Source: CBDCVN01 sp965223585
GTDB taxonomy: Bacteria > Deinococcota > Deinococci > Deinococcales > Trueperaceae
Direction: 5' to 3'
Length of the DNA: 64,000 bases
NCBI GenBank assembly: GCA_965223585.1
Contig: CBDCWW010000004.1
Coordinates: 124,001-188,000, forward strand
Positions within the stretch are counted from its first letter, which is position 1; each line of letters opens with the position of its first letter. The notes under the pieces were generated by a model, which saw only the letters and a list, made by a program, of their open reading frames with translations, was not told where the DNA came from and searched no databases. Made by a program: the position numbers and the translations under genes. This document shows positions 43,818 to 53,105 of the stretch, in pieces.

Positions 43818-44171
43818 ATGGATAAAGAAGAATTAAGGAAAATTATATGGATAGGCTCATCACACAAAGACCTGTGCAATTTTCCTGAGCCTGCCCGTCG
43901 TGAAGCAGGTTATATACTTGACCGTGTGCAACGAGGGATTCCTGATAAGAATATCAAGGTTCTTAAAGGCTTTTCAGGAGTGCAAGAGATTTGTATCGAT
44001 TTTGATAAAGATACCTACCGTACAGTTTATGCTCTGAAACTAGGAGACAGCGTTTACGTGTTACACGCATTCAAGAAGAAATCCAAAAGGGGTATTGAAA
44101 CTCCCAAACAGGATATAAATACCATAAAATCAAGATTGAAAATAGCCAAGGAGGATGCAAAAAATGACTGA
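43818..44171 (+). CDS. type II toxin, RelE/HigB-like (Gp49 family)
   Basis: This 117-residue paralogue of the toxin at 11896 shares IDFDKDTYRTVYALKLGDSV and YVLHAFKKKSKRGIETPKQD. I use ATG at 43818; GTG 43815 or TTG 43806 are alternatives. It overlaps the antitoxin start by 8 bp. It probably cleaves mRNA on the ribosome, as known for the family. Confidence 0.85.
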   Translation: MDKEELRKIIWIGSSHKDLCNFPEPARREAGYILDRVQRGIPDKNIKVLKGFSGVQEICIDFDKDTYRTVYALKLGDSVYVLHAFKKKSKRGIETPKQDINTIKSRLKIAKEDAKND

Positions 44172-44535
44172 AGAAATAGATAATACAACCATTACTCGTG
44201 GTAGTGGCAATGTCTTTGCTGACTTAGGGTTTGAAAATCCTGAAGAGGAGCTTTTAAAAGCAAGAATAGCTTCCCTTCTTAATGATACTATTGAAGCAAA
44301 GAACTGGACACAAACCCATACTGCAAAGGTGCTAGGTATCAGCCAACCAGAAATATCCGAGCTAAGTCGTGGACGATTGAAACATTTTTCAGTAGAGCGA
44401 CTAATCAACTTTCTTAGTAGATTAGATCAACGTATTACTATTACTGTACAAGATGAGGTACAAAAAGATTTGCCACCTCATGAAATTGTCATTGCTGCTC
44501 AAGCATTGGAAAAAGAAAGCCGTACAACTCTTTAA
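44164..44535 (+). CDS. XRE-family antitoxin
   Basis: This 123-residue protein contains RGSGNVFADLGFENPEEELL and an HTH (TQTHTAKVLGISQPEISELS, RGRLKHFSVERLINFL), matching the antitoxin at 12254. AGGAGG lies 9 bases before ATG 44164, which decides the start over the ATG at 44155. It should repress the operon through the palindrome at 43763. Confidence 0.88.
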   Translation: MTEEIDNTTITRGSGNVFADLGFENPEEELLKARIASLLNDTIEAKNWTQTHTAKVLGISQPEISELSRGRLKHFSVERLINFLSRLDQRITITVQDEVQKDLPPHEIVIAAQALEKESRTTL

Positions 44536-44914
44536 ATTCCAATTCTGGCTAAAAGTCGGGGTTTACAAAGCAAAAAATGTAAAAGATCAACTATCCACGA
44601 AATCGATTAGTAGACAACACTGTCTACTAAGTGGCAAAAAACGATATAAGAGACAGTTTATGTCAGGTCATTTTGGGTGTCTACAAACTTATAACATAGT
44701 AGACAACTGGCAAAAAACCTTAGTTTTTATCCAATAAAATTCCTAGCTACAAAATACAGGTCTAGGATAGCTTAAACACTCCTTGCATACAAAACCGTAC
44801 CATCGTTTTTAAGACACGCATGAGGGTTCCGTTTAAGGAGACAAACTGTATAGCATTTCTCTAATATTGAATGTACTTGCTATTTAGCTAAATAGTTTAA
44901 GGAAAGGAAATCTT
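44536..44914. promoter_or_regulatory. intergenic with hairpin and repeat
   Basis: TAGTAGACA/TGTCTACTA form a 9-bp hairpin at 44607-44628, and TAGTAGACAACTGGCAAAAA near 44696 repeats part of that segment. A palindrome CTATTTAGCTAAATAG at 44880-44895 precedes the secreted protein gene by 19 bp and may be its operator. Confidence 0.45.
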
Positions 44915-45934
44915 ATGAAAATGTTTACTAGGACTTTATTGTTAACTTTGGTTTTACCTTTTATTTTAGGCCTTGTTCTTGCTCAACCAATTAATTCAGA
45001 AGTAATAATTCCTGAAACAACTAAAGTGGCTGATCAAGAAACTCGTGAACTGCTGACTGAATTTAACTCGGAGACAGGCGTATTGCGCTTTTCAAGGCCC
45101 ACAACATTGCTTAGGTCATTAGAAGTAGAAGATATACTTGTTAGTGAACCTTCTGGAGAAGCTGCACCCTATGGCTATTTACGCAAAATCACCACCATTA
45201 TTCCTGACGAGAGTGGCAATGTTGTGCTTATTACAGAGCAGGCTGCTCTAGATCAAGCTATAAAACAGGGTGCCATATCAATAGAAAGAGAGTTACAACC
45301 TGGAGACATTAAAGAGGTAGTCTATTCAACTATCCAGCCTGGAGAAACGCAACCTGAAGGTATTATTGAATCAGACATTGCAGACCGCCATTCAATCATC
45401 CAACCTCAGCCTGATTTGATTCAGAGAAATTACAAACTCATTGATTTAAACTTTGATGAAGTTTTAGCTGATGCTGATGGTGATAAGCAAACAAAGAACG
45501 ACCAGTTCACCATTAATGGACATTTCCGTACTGATGTAAAAGTTATATTCGATGTCAACATACAATTGTTTGCCCTTCAAAAAGCCAAACTTGGTGTTGG
45601 ACTTGATGAGTCAACTAGTATTGAACTTAAAGGTATAGCTTCAGGAGTCCTTAGGAAAGAGGTTCCTTTAGCTAAAATTTTCTTCAAGCCTATTACATTT
45701 CTTATTGGCCCCGTACCAATAGTAGTTGTTCCCTCAGTCGATGTATTTATTGGTATTGATGGTAGGATAAATGCATTACTCACTACTAAAGTAGAGCAAT
45801 CACTTGATATGCTTTTAGGAGCTGAGTACAGCCAAAGTAATGGTTGGAAAAATATCAGTCATTTAAATCATCAATTTAGTTATACACCTAAATTTTGCGC
45901 AAAATCATCGATGATCTATCCGATTTTCTCATAA
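44915..45934 (+). CDS. secreted protein, probably C-terminally truncated
   Basis: A signal peptide (FTRTLLLTLVLPFILGLVLA) is followed by about 300 residues of beta-rich sequence: RLLTEFNSETGVLRFSR-like N-terminal part, DADGDKQTKNDQFTINGHFR, then VKVIFDVNIQLFALQKAKLG and PIVVVPSVDVFIGIDGRINA. The last 17 residues (FCAKSSMIYPIFS) look unrelated to the rest, suggesting truncation near 45890. A strong AAGGAAAGGAAA ribosome site precedes the start. The function is not recognised. Confidence 0.6.
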   Translation: MKMFTRTLLLTLVLPFILGLVLAQPINSEVIIPETTKVADQETRELLTEFNSETGVLRFSRPTTLLRSLEVEDILVSEPSGEAAPYGYLRKITTIIPDESGNVVLITEQAALDQAIKQGAISIERELQPGDIKEVVYSTIQPGETQPEGIIESDIADRHSIIQPQPDLIQRNYKLIDLNFDEVLADADGDKQTKNDQFTINGHFRTDVKVIFDVNIQLFALQKAKLGVGLDESTSIELKGIASGVLRKEVPLAKIFFKPITFLIGPVPIVVVPSVDVFIGIDGRINALLTTKVEQSLDMLLGAEYSQSNGWKNISHLNHQFSYTPKFCAKSSMIYPIFS

Positions 45935-46063
45935 TTGAAATTTACTATCTTTGTCCCAGAGGCAAATTTTTCGAAAAGGGCTTATGGGAAAGATTTTGAA
46001 TTTACCCCTTATAGGACAACGTAATACCACTCTTGGATGACTTGCATTGTCTGGGACAATGAA
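45935..46063. other. junction region, no gene
   Basis: Contains ACCCCTTATAGGACAACGT, similar to the sequence right after the orphan transposon end at 5829. Significance is unclear. Confidence 0.3.
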
Positions 46064-46287
46064 TCATTGGCTTGAGCAGTACTTTTTCAAACATTTCAAC
46101 ATTTCTCTAGAATTTATATGCCCACTTATTAGCTCCACCTTCTGCAACTTCTCTGATTTGAATGTTAATTTACCTGGTATAGCAAGCAGTTCTCGAATTA
46201 TACGCTCGTTCCCATATCCATGAAACCTACTACCCTCAAGTGCTTTTCGATAGAAATTTCCCAACAAATTATGAGCTATATCTATTA
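46064..46287 (-). pseudogene. possible transposase C-terminal remnant
   Basis: The minus frame LIDIAHNLLGNFYRKALEGS followed by IIRELLAIPGKLTFKSEKLQ resembles the C-terminal end of IS4/IS1380-type DDE transposases (A.NL....; R..LL.IP.K). The upstream part is cut off by the Tn3-type inverted repeat at 46288. Confidence 0.4.
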
Positions 46288-46586
46288 GGGGTAGTACGCT
46301 GATTGGTGTCAAAACTAACGCTAAGGGTTTTTTCGCAGACTAGGACTTTTGCATTGCCTCTTCAAATGCTGCTTTAACTTGTAAACGAGCTGGTTCATAA
46401 TAAATTTGTGTTGTTTTTGGGCTATAGTGACCCAAGAATTTCTGTAATAGGTTTTCAGGCATGCCATTATCGGCTAAATGCTGTGCTATGGTGTGCCGCA
46501 AAAGATGCGGATAAACGTTTTTATTAATCCCTGCTTTAGCAGCAAGTTCTTTAACAATCTGTTGCAAATGCATATGCTACTCCAAA

Positions 46587-46733
46587 TCGGCCACCCGCGC
46601 TAAAGTTACTCGGCCACCCGCGCTAAAGTTACTCGGCCACCTGCGCTAAAGTTACTCGGCCACCTGCGCTAAAGTTACTCGGCCACCCACGCTAAAGCTA
46701 CTCGGCCACCTGCGCTAAAGTTACTCGGCCACC
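46587..46733 (+). repeat. seven tandem 23-bp repeats at IS21 left end
   Basis: Units TCGGCCACCCGCGCTAAAGT plus TAC start at 46587, 46610, 46633, 46656, 46679 and 46702, and a partial seventh at 46725. They differ by one or two bases. They are likely expanded transposase-binding sites. Confidence 0.9.
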
Positions 46734-46809
46734 AAAACAAAGTAAAAAACAACCTGAGCAAAGCGATACAAGAATCTACGATGATGTGTTTAACCCAAGG
46801 AGGTTAAGC

Positions 46810-48405
46810 ATGTCAAGAAGGCGAGTTTCCATGCGGAAAATTCGAGAAGTATTGCGTTTAAAGAGCTTAGGCTTAAGTGAGCGTGACATAGCTAAAAGTT
46901 GTCAGATCAGTAGAAGTACCATTAATAGCTATATAGGAAGGGCAAAGGTAGCAGGACTTTCATGGCCTTTGTCAAAAGATATAGATGATGAGCAATTGGA
47001 TAAAATGCTATATCCACCTTCTAGTGATGAAGAGAATAAAGAAGGTATGCCTAATTGGGTGAAAGTTCATCAGGAACTTAAACGGAAAGGTGTAACTCTA
47101 AATCTACTGTGGCAAGAATACAAACTTGGGAATCCTAATGGTTATAGTTACAGCAGCTATACCTTGAAATATAGACAGTGGTGCAATAAAAAGAACGTAA
47201 GTATGCGTCAACACCACAAAGCTGGAGAAAAGCTGTTTGTAGATTATGCAGGGATGACTATGGGGATAACCGATCCAGCAACAGGAGAAATTAAACCAGC
47301 ACAGATATTTGTAGCAACCTTGGGAGCAAGTAACTATACCTATGCAGAAGCAACTTGGAGTCAAAAGGTAAAAGATTGGCTGGCATCACATGTTAGAGCA
47401 CTAGAATTCTTCGGAGGAGTACCAGAGGTAATAGTTCCAGATAATCTAAAATCAGGAGTAAAGAGTGCAAATTACTATGAGCCAGAACTAAATGTTTCCT
47501 ACGCTGACTTTGCTGAACATTATGGTGTAGCTATCATACCAACAAGAGTGAGGAAGCCTAAAGATAAGGCAAAAGTTGAAGTGGGAGTACAAATAGTGGA
47601 GCAAAGCATTCTAGCTCCCTTACGCAATAGAATCTTCTTCAATCTGTATGAAGCGAATAAGGCAATCAAGGATTTGTTGGAAAAATTGAATAATAAACCT
47701 TTTCAAAAGTTAGCAGGTAGTAGGAAAAGTGTTTTTGAGGAAATAGAGAAAGATGCTTTGCATCCCTTACCAATAGAACCTTATGTATTAGCAGAGTGGA
47801 AGAAGGCAAAAGTAAACGTTGATTACCACATAGAAGTGGAAAGGCATTATTATAGTGTTCCTCACAATTATGTAAGACAGAAAGTAGATATTCGCATTAC
47901 TGACAATACAGTAGAAGTTTTCTTCAAGTCTAAACGTATTGCCTCACACCAACTTGTACCTCAAACACCAAGATACAAAGGTAAGCACACAACCATAAAA
48001 GAACACATGCCCAAGTCTCATCAGAAGCAAAATGAGTGGTCACCTGAAAGACTTATTAGCTGGGCACAAAAAACTGGTGAGCATACAGCCAAAGTTGTCG
48101 AACATATTTTAAGCAGTAGAGCACATGTTGAGCAAGGATTCCGTTCCTGTTTTGGTATTATGCGATTAGGTAAAGCTTATAGTGACCAACGTTTAGAAGC
48201 CGCATGTAGGCGGGCTTGTTTTCTAAGGTCTTATAGCTACAAATCTATCAAATCAATACTGAAAGAAAATCTTGATAAAGAACCTTTACCTGATGATAAA
48301 AAAGATAAAGTAGTAGAAATCTTGCCACACCATCAAAATGTTCGAGGGGCAGGTTACTACCAACAAGACAATCCTCAAAAGTTTGAAGAGGCTAAGTCAT
48401 GTTAA
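46810..48405 (+). CDS. istA: IS21 transposase IstA
   Basis: This 531-residue DDE transposase has an N-terminal HTH (LGLSERDIAKSCQISRSTIN) and the catalytic residues in KLFVDYAGMTMG, VPDNLKSGV and KDKAKVEVGVQ. The ATG at 46810 has a perfect AAGGAGGT 5 bases upstream, so I prefer it over an earlier in-frame start. The stop overlaps the istB start by 7 bp. Confidence 0.95.
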   Translation: MSRRRVSMRKIREVLRLKSLGLSERDIAKSCQISRSTINSYIGRAKVAGLSWPLSKDIDDEQLDKMLYPPSSDEENKEGMPNWVKVHQELKRKGVTLNLLWQEYKLGNPNGYSYSSYTLKYRQWCNKKNVSMRQHHKAGEKLFVDYAGMTMGITDPATGEIKPAQIFVATLGASNYTYAEATWSQKVKDWLASHVRALEFFGGVPEVIVPDNLKSGVKSANYYEPELNVSYADFAEHYGVAIIPTRVRKPKDKAKVEVGVQIVEQSILAPLRNRIFFNLYEANKAIKDLLEKLNNKPFQKLAGSRKSVFEEIEKDALHPLPIEPYVLAEWKKAKVNVDYHIEVERHYYSVPHNYVRQKVDIRITDNTVEVFFKSKRIASHQLVPQTPRYKGKHTTIKEHMPKSHQKQNEWSPERLISWAQKTGEHTAKVVEHILSSRAHVEQGFRSCFGIMRLGKAYSDQRLEAACRRACFLRSYSYKSIKSILKENLDKEPLPDDKKDKVVEILPHHQNVRGAGYYQQDNPQKFEEAKSC

Positions 48406-49157
48406 TTAATCCCACTCTAGATAAACTCCGTAGTATGAAACTTGATGGTATGGTTTTAGCTTTACAAGAACAGCTAGAACTCAAGAATGCTAAAGAATTG
48501 AATTTTGAACAACGTTTAGCTTTATTGGTTGATAGAGAAATGCTCAATCGAGATAATAAGCGATTTGATCGGCATCTTAAGAACGCTAAGCTCAGGCAAG
48601 AAGCTACTCTTGAAAACATTGATTACAAGCATCCAAGGAATTTGGATGCTTCACTTATGCGTGATCTAGCTACTTGTGAATGGATAAAAGAACATAATAA
48701 TTTGATTATTACTGGCCCTACTGGAGTCGGAAAAACTTATATTGCTTCTGCACTAGCTCATCAAGCTTGTAGAAATAATCTTACTGCTCACTATGCTCAG
48801 TCATCTCGTTTGTTGCAGGAATTACTCATCACTAAAGGTGATGGTCGTTACCTTAAAACTCTTGCTAAGCTTGTCAAAGTTAATTTGCTTATTCTTGATG
48901 ATTGGGGATTAGATACTCCTAATGCTGAGCAAAGACGTATTCTTCTTGAGTTGCTTGATGATCGTTATGAAAGAGGTTCTACTCTTATTGCTAGTCAGTT
49001 ACCTGTTGATCTTTGGTATGACAACCTTGCTGATCCTACTCTAGCTGACGCTATTTTAGATCGTGTCATTCACAATTCTTATCGTGTTGAGCTAAATGGT
49101 GAAAGCCTTCGGAAAACTAAAAATAACTTGACTTCCAAGCCACATTCTGAGTCATAA
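48399..49157 (+). CDS. istB: IS21 helper ATPase IstB
   Basis: This 252-residue AAA+ protein has Walker A TGPTGVGKTYIASALAH near residue 107 and Walker B NLLILDDWGLD near 165. It assists IstA in strand transfer and target choice. Overlapping start with istA indicates translational coupling. Confidence 0.95.
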   Translation: MLINPTLDKLRSMKLDGMVLALQEQLELKNAKELNFEQRLALLVDREMLNRDNKRFDRHLKNAKLRQEATLENIDYKHPRNLDASLMRDLATCEWIKEHNNLIITGPTGVGKTYIASALAHQACRNNLTAHYAQSSRLLQELLITKGDGRYLKTLAKLVKVNLLILDDWGLDTPNAEQRRILLELLDDRYERGSTLIASQLPVDLWYDNLADPTLADAILDRVIHNSYRVELNGESLRKTKNNLTSKPHSES

Positions 49158-49734
49158 TTATTCTACTTGCGTCGCTTCGCTCCGACGTGTTTGTTTTTGC
49201 TTTTTTTGGCTACTTTCCATTAGCAGGCGTGCTCGTTTTTAATTATTTTGAGTGGCCGAATTCATTAGCATACGCATGCAAACGCCTTGAACTGTAATAC
49301 TCGCCACGAGGCGAGGGAAACACATACCCTGTGGTTCTCTTGCCAAGATGAAGTCGGAATTCTTGGGCCAAACTTTTGAGAATTGGGATGTCCCTTGTTT
49401 TGTTACCTTTATCTTTGACATGTATTTCAGGAGCATTAAAATCAATATCTTGGACTTCGAGCGCACAGAAAGCAGATACACGACTACCTGTTTCGAGTAG
49501 ACTTCTTATCATCAAACCCCTGACACCACTTTCTCTATAAGCGACATTCAACAAACGCTCAAGTTCATCACGGGTTAAACGATCAACACTGCCATGCTTG
49601 CGTTTGGGTGGGGTAAGGCCAACCTGTTTCCTAGCTTCCCGAATGAGATGTTTGCTGGCATCATAGCTGTAACCACCTTCACGTAGTATCTTGGCAATAC
49701 GACTAATGTCTTGTTGTATAGTGGTTTTATTCAT

Positions 49735-49919
49735 TTCGCAATTGATATCGTACTACGAAAAGATTCACAATTCTTGCCAATACAGTGTTTATAAAAAGAC
49801 TAAATACACAAGTTAATTTCGCTTTCTGAACCTTATGCGAAATTAACTTTGCTTAGACTTTGCTTAGCAGATGAGATGTTGGATATTACTGCTTTTAGCT
49901 AGATATGGGAATGTAAACC
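49735..49919. promoter_or_regulatory. divergent control region with TnpI core-site motif
   Basis: ACAGTGTTTATAAA at 49782-49795 is the inverse of TTTATAAACACTGT at 62199-62212. In both places it stands about 30-60 bp upstream of a tyrosine recombinase and in the same orientation relative to it. It is a candidate core of the internal resolution site. Confidence 0.55.
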
Positions 49920-52834
49920 ATGCCCATTCAGTTTTTAACAGATGCTGACCATACACGTTTGAATTGCTGTCCTGATGAAGTTAACCAAGATGACCTAGAT
50001 ACCTTTTTTCAATTGAACAGCAAAGATATGAACATCATAGGCAATCTAAGGGGTGACAGCAACCGACTTGGTTTCGCATTGCAACTTTGTTGTCTTAGAT
50101 ACTTAGGTTTCTTTCCAAACAATCTCTATAATCTTGCTCCTGCAATCATCAATTACGTGAGCGAACAATTATCACTTAGTGTTGAGGTAATCAAAGACTA
50201 TGCTATTAGAGAAAGTACACGCTATGATCACCAGCAGAAAATTCTGAGTCACTTAGTTTACCGTCGTATTACCCCCGTAGACCTGCTTGCATTAGAAGCT
50301 TGGTTACTTGAACGTGCTTTAGAACATAATCGCCCAAAACTAATTTTTGATTTAGCTTGTGATTATCTACACCGAGAACGCATCGTGCGGTTTGGAACAA
50401 CACGCCTTGCTCGAATGGTAAGTCAGGCACGGATTAACGCATCACGAAAGACTTTTGAGTATTTATCAGCTTTTCTGAGTGAGGATAGGCGTAAATTTTT
50501 AGATAATCTGTTGGATACGAGTGAGGCAAGCATCTCACACCTTTCTTGGTTACAGCATACACCTAAACATAATAAGACAAGGGCGATTGTAGAGACACTT
50601 AACAAAATTGAATTCTTGCAGGAAAATGGTGTAGCCACATGGGATTTAAGTATTGTAAATCCCAATCGTCGTAAATGGTTAGCGAGAAAGGCTGTTAAGG
50701 CAAGAGTGAATAACCTGCGGAACCTGAACGAAGAAAGTCGCTATCCTCTACTTGCTGCTTTTGTTGAAGCAGCGCTTTACACCTTTACTGATGCTTTGTT
50801 AGATATGTTTGATGCACGCCTCTGGGAGTTCTATAGTGACTGTCGACTTGAGTTTAAAAAAGACAGGCTTGCTGCAACAAAAACCATTAACGAAACAATG
50901 GCTGTTCTAAAAATTCTTGGTGAACTTTATCTTGGTGCTGATGATGATAAAACAACACTTACAGATGAAGTAGTGCGCTGTGCACTCAACAATGCAAATC
51001 AACTTACTCGACCAAAAAATGATGCTTATGTAGATTACTTTGCCAAGCGCCATCGCCAAGTTCGAAATTTTTCTAAGCGATTATTGGAAGTCATGACATT
51101 CTACAAAAACACCAATGATGGAGGTTTACTAGAAGGACTCAAGCTTATTGCTGACATACACTCAGGTGTAAAAAAAAGCTTCCAACATCAGCTCCAACAG
51201 CCTTTATTCCTTCCACATGGGAAAATGAAGTGTTTAGTGAGGATGGGCTAAACTGGCGCAGTTATGAGATTGCAGCGCTTTGGGTACTGCGTGAAAAACT
51301 CCGTTCAGGTGATGTTTACGTCATGAACAGCCGAAGGTATTTACAACTCGAACGCTATCTCATTTCTAAATTATCTTGGCAAGAAGAGCGTAGGGATGTT
51401 GTCAGGTTATTGGGTGCACCTTTATCAGCTAAGTCCAGAATTAAAGAAAAAACGGAAAGTTTCAAAAAATTAGCAATTCAGGTTGAGGCCATATTGCGAG
51501 AGGATCAAGGACATGTCAGATATGAGGATAATAGGCTGGTAGTATCACCAATTGAAGCGGATGATGAACCACCAAGTCTTGTAAAGCTTCGTAAACTCAT
51601 TGATCAACGCCTGCCACGTGTAGACATCACCGAGTTACTTATTACTGTAGACAACTGGACAGGTTTTAGTAACGCTTTTCATCATTTAGACGGTCTTTCC
51701 ACACGTGATAAGGACTTATTGACAAATCTCTATGCTTGCATCCTCACACAAGCTTGTAATTTGGGTTTCAAGCAAATGTCTACCTCAGCAGACTTGCCTT
51801 ACCGAACCTTATTGTGGTGCAACCGTTGGTATCTGCGAGATGAAACCCTTGATGAAGCTATAACAATTCTTGTAAATTACCATCATGCATTGCCAATAAG
51901 TTCACTTTGGGGTGATGGTGTTCTCTCTTCATCAGATGGTCAACGATTCCCTGTAAGTGGTGATACTCGCAAGGCTAGAGCACTACCACGTTATTTTGGC
52001 TATGGTAGTGGTGTAACCGCTTACTCATGGACAAGTGACCAGCTTTCACAATTTGGTAGCAAGGCTGTTACTTCAACTATTCGAGATGCCACCTACATTT
52101 TAGATGAAATACTGGATAATGAAACAGACTTAGACATTGCGGAGCATACTAGCGACACGGCGGGTTATACAGAACTGATCTTTGGCTTATTTGGGCTTTT
52201 GGGTTTGACTTTCTCGCCCAGAATAAGGGATTTGGCAGACCAGCAGCTTTATCGACCACTCACTCTAAACTTAGATGAATTGATAAATTTGAGACCACAT
52301 CTCAACAAAGTGTTGAACGAAACACAAGTTACAGAAAATTGGGATGAGATGTTGCGTGTTGCAATGTCTCTTAAAAAGGGTTACTGCACAGCTTCGCTGT
52401 TTATCAGTAAGTTGCAAGCTTATCCACGGCAGCACCCCATTATGAGGGCTTTACAAGAGTATGGACGTTTGGAAAAGACAATTCATATTTTACGTTGGTA
52501 CGCTGACCCATCCACTCGCAAACGTGTTAGCAAGCAACTTAATAAAGGTGAGGCATTGCATTGGCTGAGAAAGAGAATTATGTTTGGAGAGTATGGGGAA
52601 ATTCCTAGCAAAGAAGATGAGGCACTGGATCAGCAGTTTTCTTGCTTGAATCTGGTAACCAATGCGGTGATAGTCTTCAACACAGTACACATTGCTAGGA
52701 TTGTGGAAGAGCTTAAGAGTGAAGGCTATGAGGTGAAAGATGAAGATTTGGAGCGGGTGTGGCCTTCACGGCATGGACACATTAACTTTCTAGGTAAGTA
52801 TTTTTTTGATGCTGAGAAGATGCAAAATGCTTAG
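49920..52834 (+). CDS. tnpA: Tn3-family transposase TnpA in two overlapping frames
   Basis: The first frame (49920-51251) holds the DUF4158 N-terminus (FLTDADHTRLNCCPDE) and the second (to 52834) the DDE part: SSDGQRFPVSG, TSDTAGYTELIFGLFGLLGL and TENWDEMLRVAM, ending INFLGKYFFDAEK. They join by a -1 shift at an A8 run (51170-51177), where GTA AAA AAA AGC becomes AAG CTT CCA and reads PTAFIPSTWENEVFSEDG. This could be a mutation or programmed frameshifting. The total length of about 970 residues is otherwise normal. Confidence 0.88.
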
Positions 52835-52867
52835 CGTTAGTTTTGACACCGATCAGCGTACTACCCC

Positions 52868-52927
52868 GTAACAGCGCCTGGCTACCCGGCAGTGGGAGGG
52901 GCGACCCTCCTTCTGACCATAGCGTCA
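52868..52927 (+). repeat. 60-bp segment repeated inverted at 58258-58317
   Basis: It begins GTAACAGCGCCTGGCTACCC and ends TCTGACCATAGCGTCA. The first 21 bp look like the end of a group II intron domain VI and the rest its 3' exon, which holds a GGAGGG/CCCTCC hairpin. The Tn3-type right end abuts it exactly. Confidence 0.75.
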
Positions 52928-53105
52928 TACCCCTTAACACATAATTAAGTAATTAAATAAACCACTACCAGCTAGAAGCTGGTAGGTTTCTCAAATCTAG
53001 GCTGGAAACCGATATTCTTCTAAAGAAATATTCTCTTCATCATTCTGCCTGTGTGCATCACTACAATTGTGACGCTTCTAGAATCAAAAATAAGTGTCTC
53101 CAAAG
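52928..53105. other. intergenic with 9-bp hairpin
   Basis: CTACCAGCT/AGCTGGTAG with a 3-nt loop lies at 52965-52985, flanked by AAACC and GGTTT. It could be an IS200/IS605-type end remnant or a terminator for the minus-strand hydrolase pseudogene. Confidence 0.5.

Larger units (their letters stand above)
46569..49276 (+). mobile_element. IS21-family element inside the tnpI gene
   Basis: Ends TGCATATGCTACTCCAAATC and (inverted) TGCGTATGCTAATGAATTCG share most positions and continue CGGCCAC. A 6-bp target duplication TGCAAA flanks it at 46563-46568 and 49277-49282. It encodes istA and istB. The left end carries seven tandem 23-bp units; the right end has degenerate inverted versions. Confidence 0.93.
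46340..49734 (-). pseudogene. tnpI: TnpI-type tyrosine recombinase split by IS21
   Basis: The N-terminal part (49734-49277) starts MNKTTIQQDISRIAKILREG, has the catalytic arginine in LLETGSRVSAFCALEV, and ends PSPRGEYYSSRRL. The C-terminal part (46568-46340) reads QQIVKELAAKAGINKNVYPH then LLRHTIAQHLADNG, GHYSPKTTQIYYEP, giving the H-x-x-R, H and Y residues. Removing the IS and one copy of the 6-bp duplication restores CGT TTG CAA CAG in frame. It was an intact recombinase of about 230 residues. Confidence 0.9.
46288..52867 (+). mobile_element. Tn3-family transposon with TnpI-type recombinase
   Basis: Both ends carry 38-bp inverted repeats: GGGGTAGTACGCTGATTGGT onward to ACGCTAAG at 46288-46325, and its inverse at 52830-52867, with a single A/G mismatch. 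Inside are a tyrosine recombinase (minus) and a transposase (plus) with a divergent control region, a Tn4430-like layout. An IS21 copy splits the recombinase. Flanks TATTA and GTAAC do not match, so no 5-bp duplication remains. Confidence 0.92.

Noticed and set aside
46587..46733. CRISPR-like array of regular repeats
   Set aside because: The 23-bp units are directly adjacent without spacers and lie in an IS21 end next to istA; no cas genes are present.
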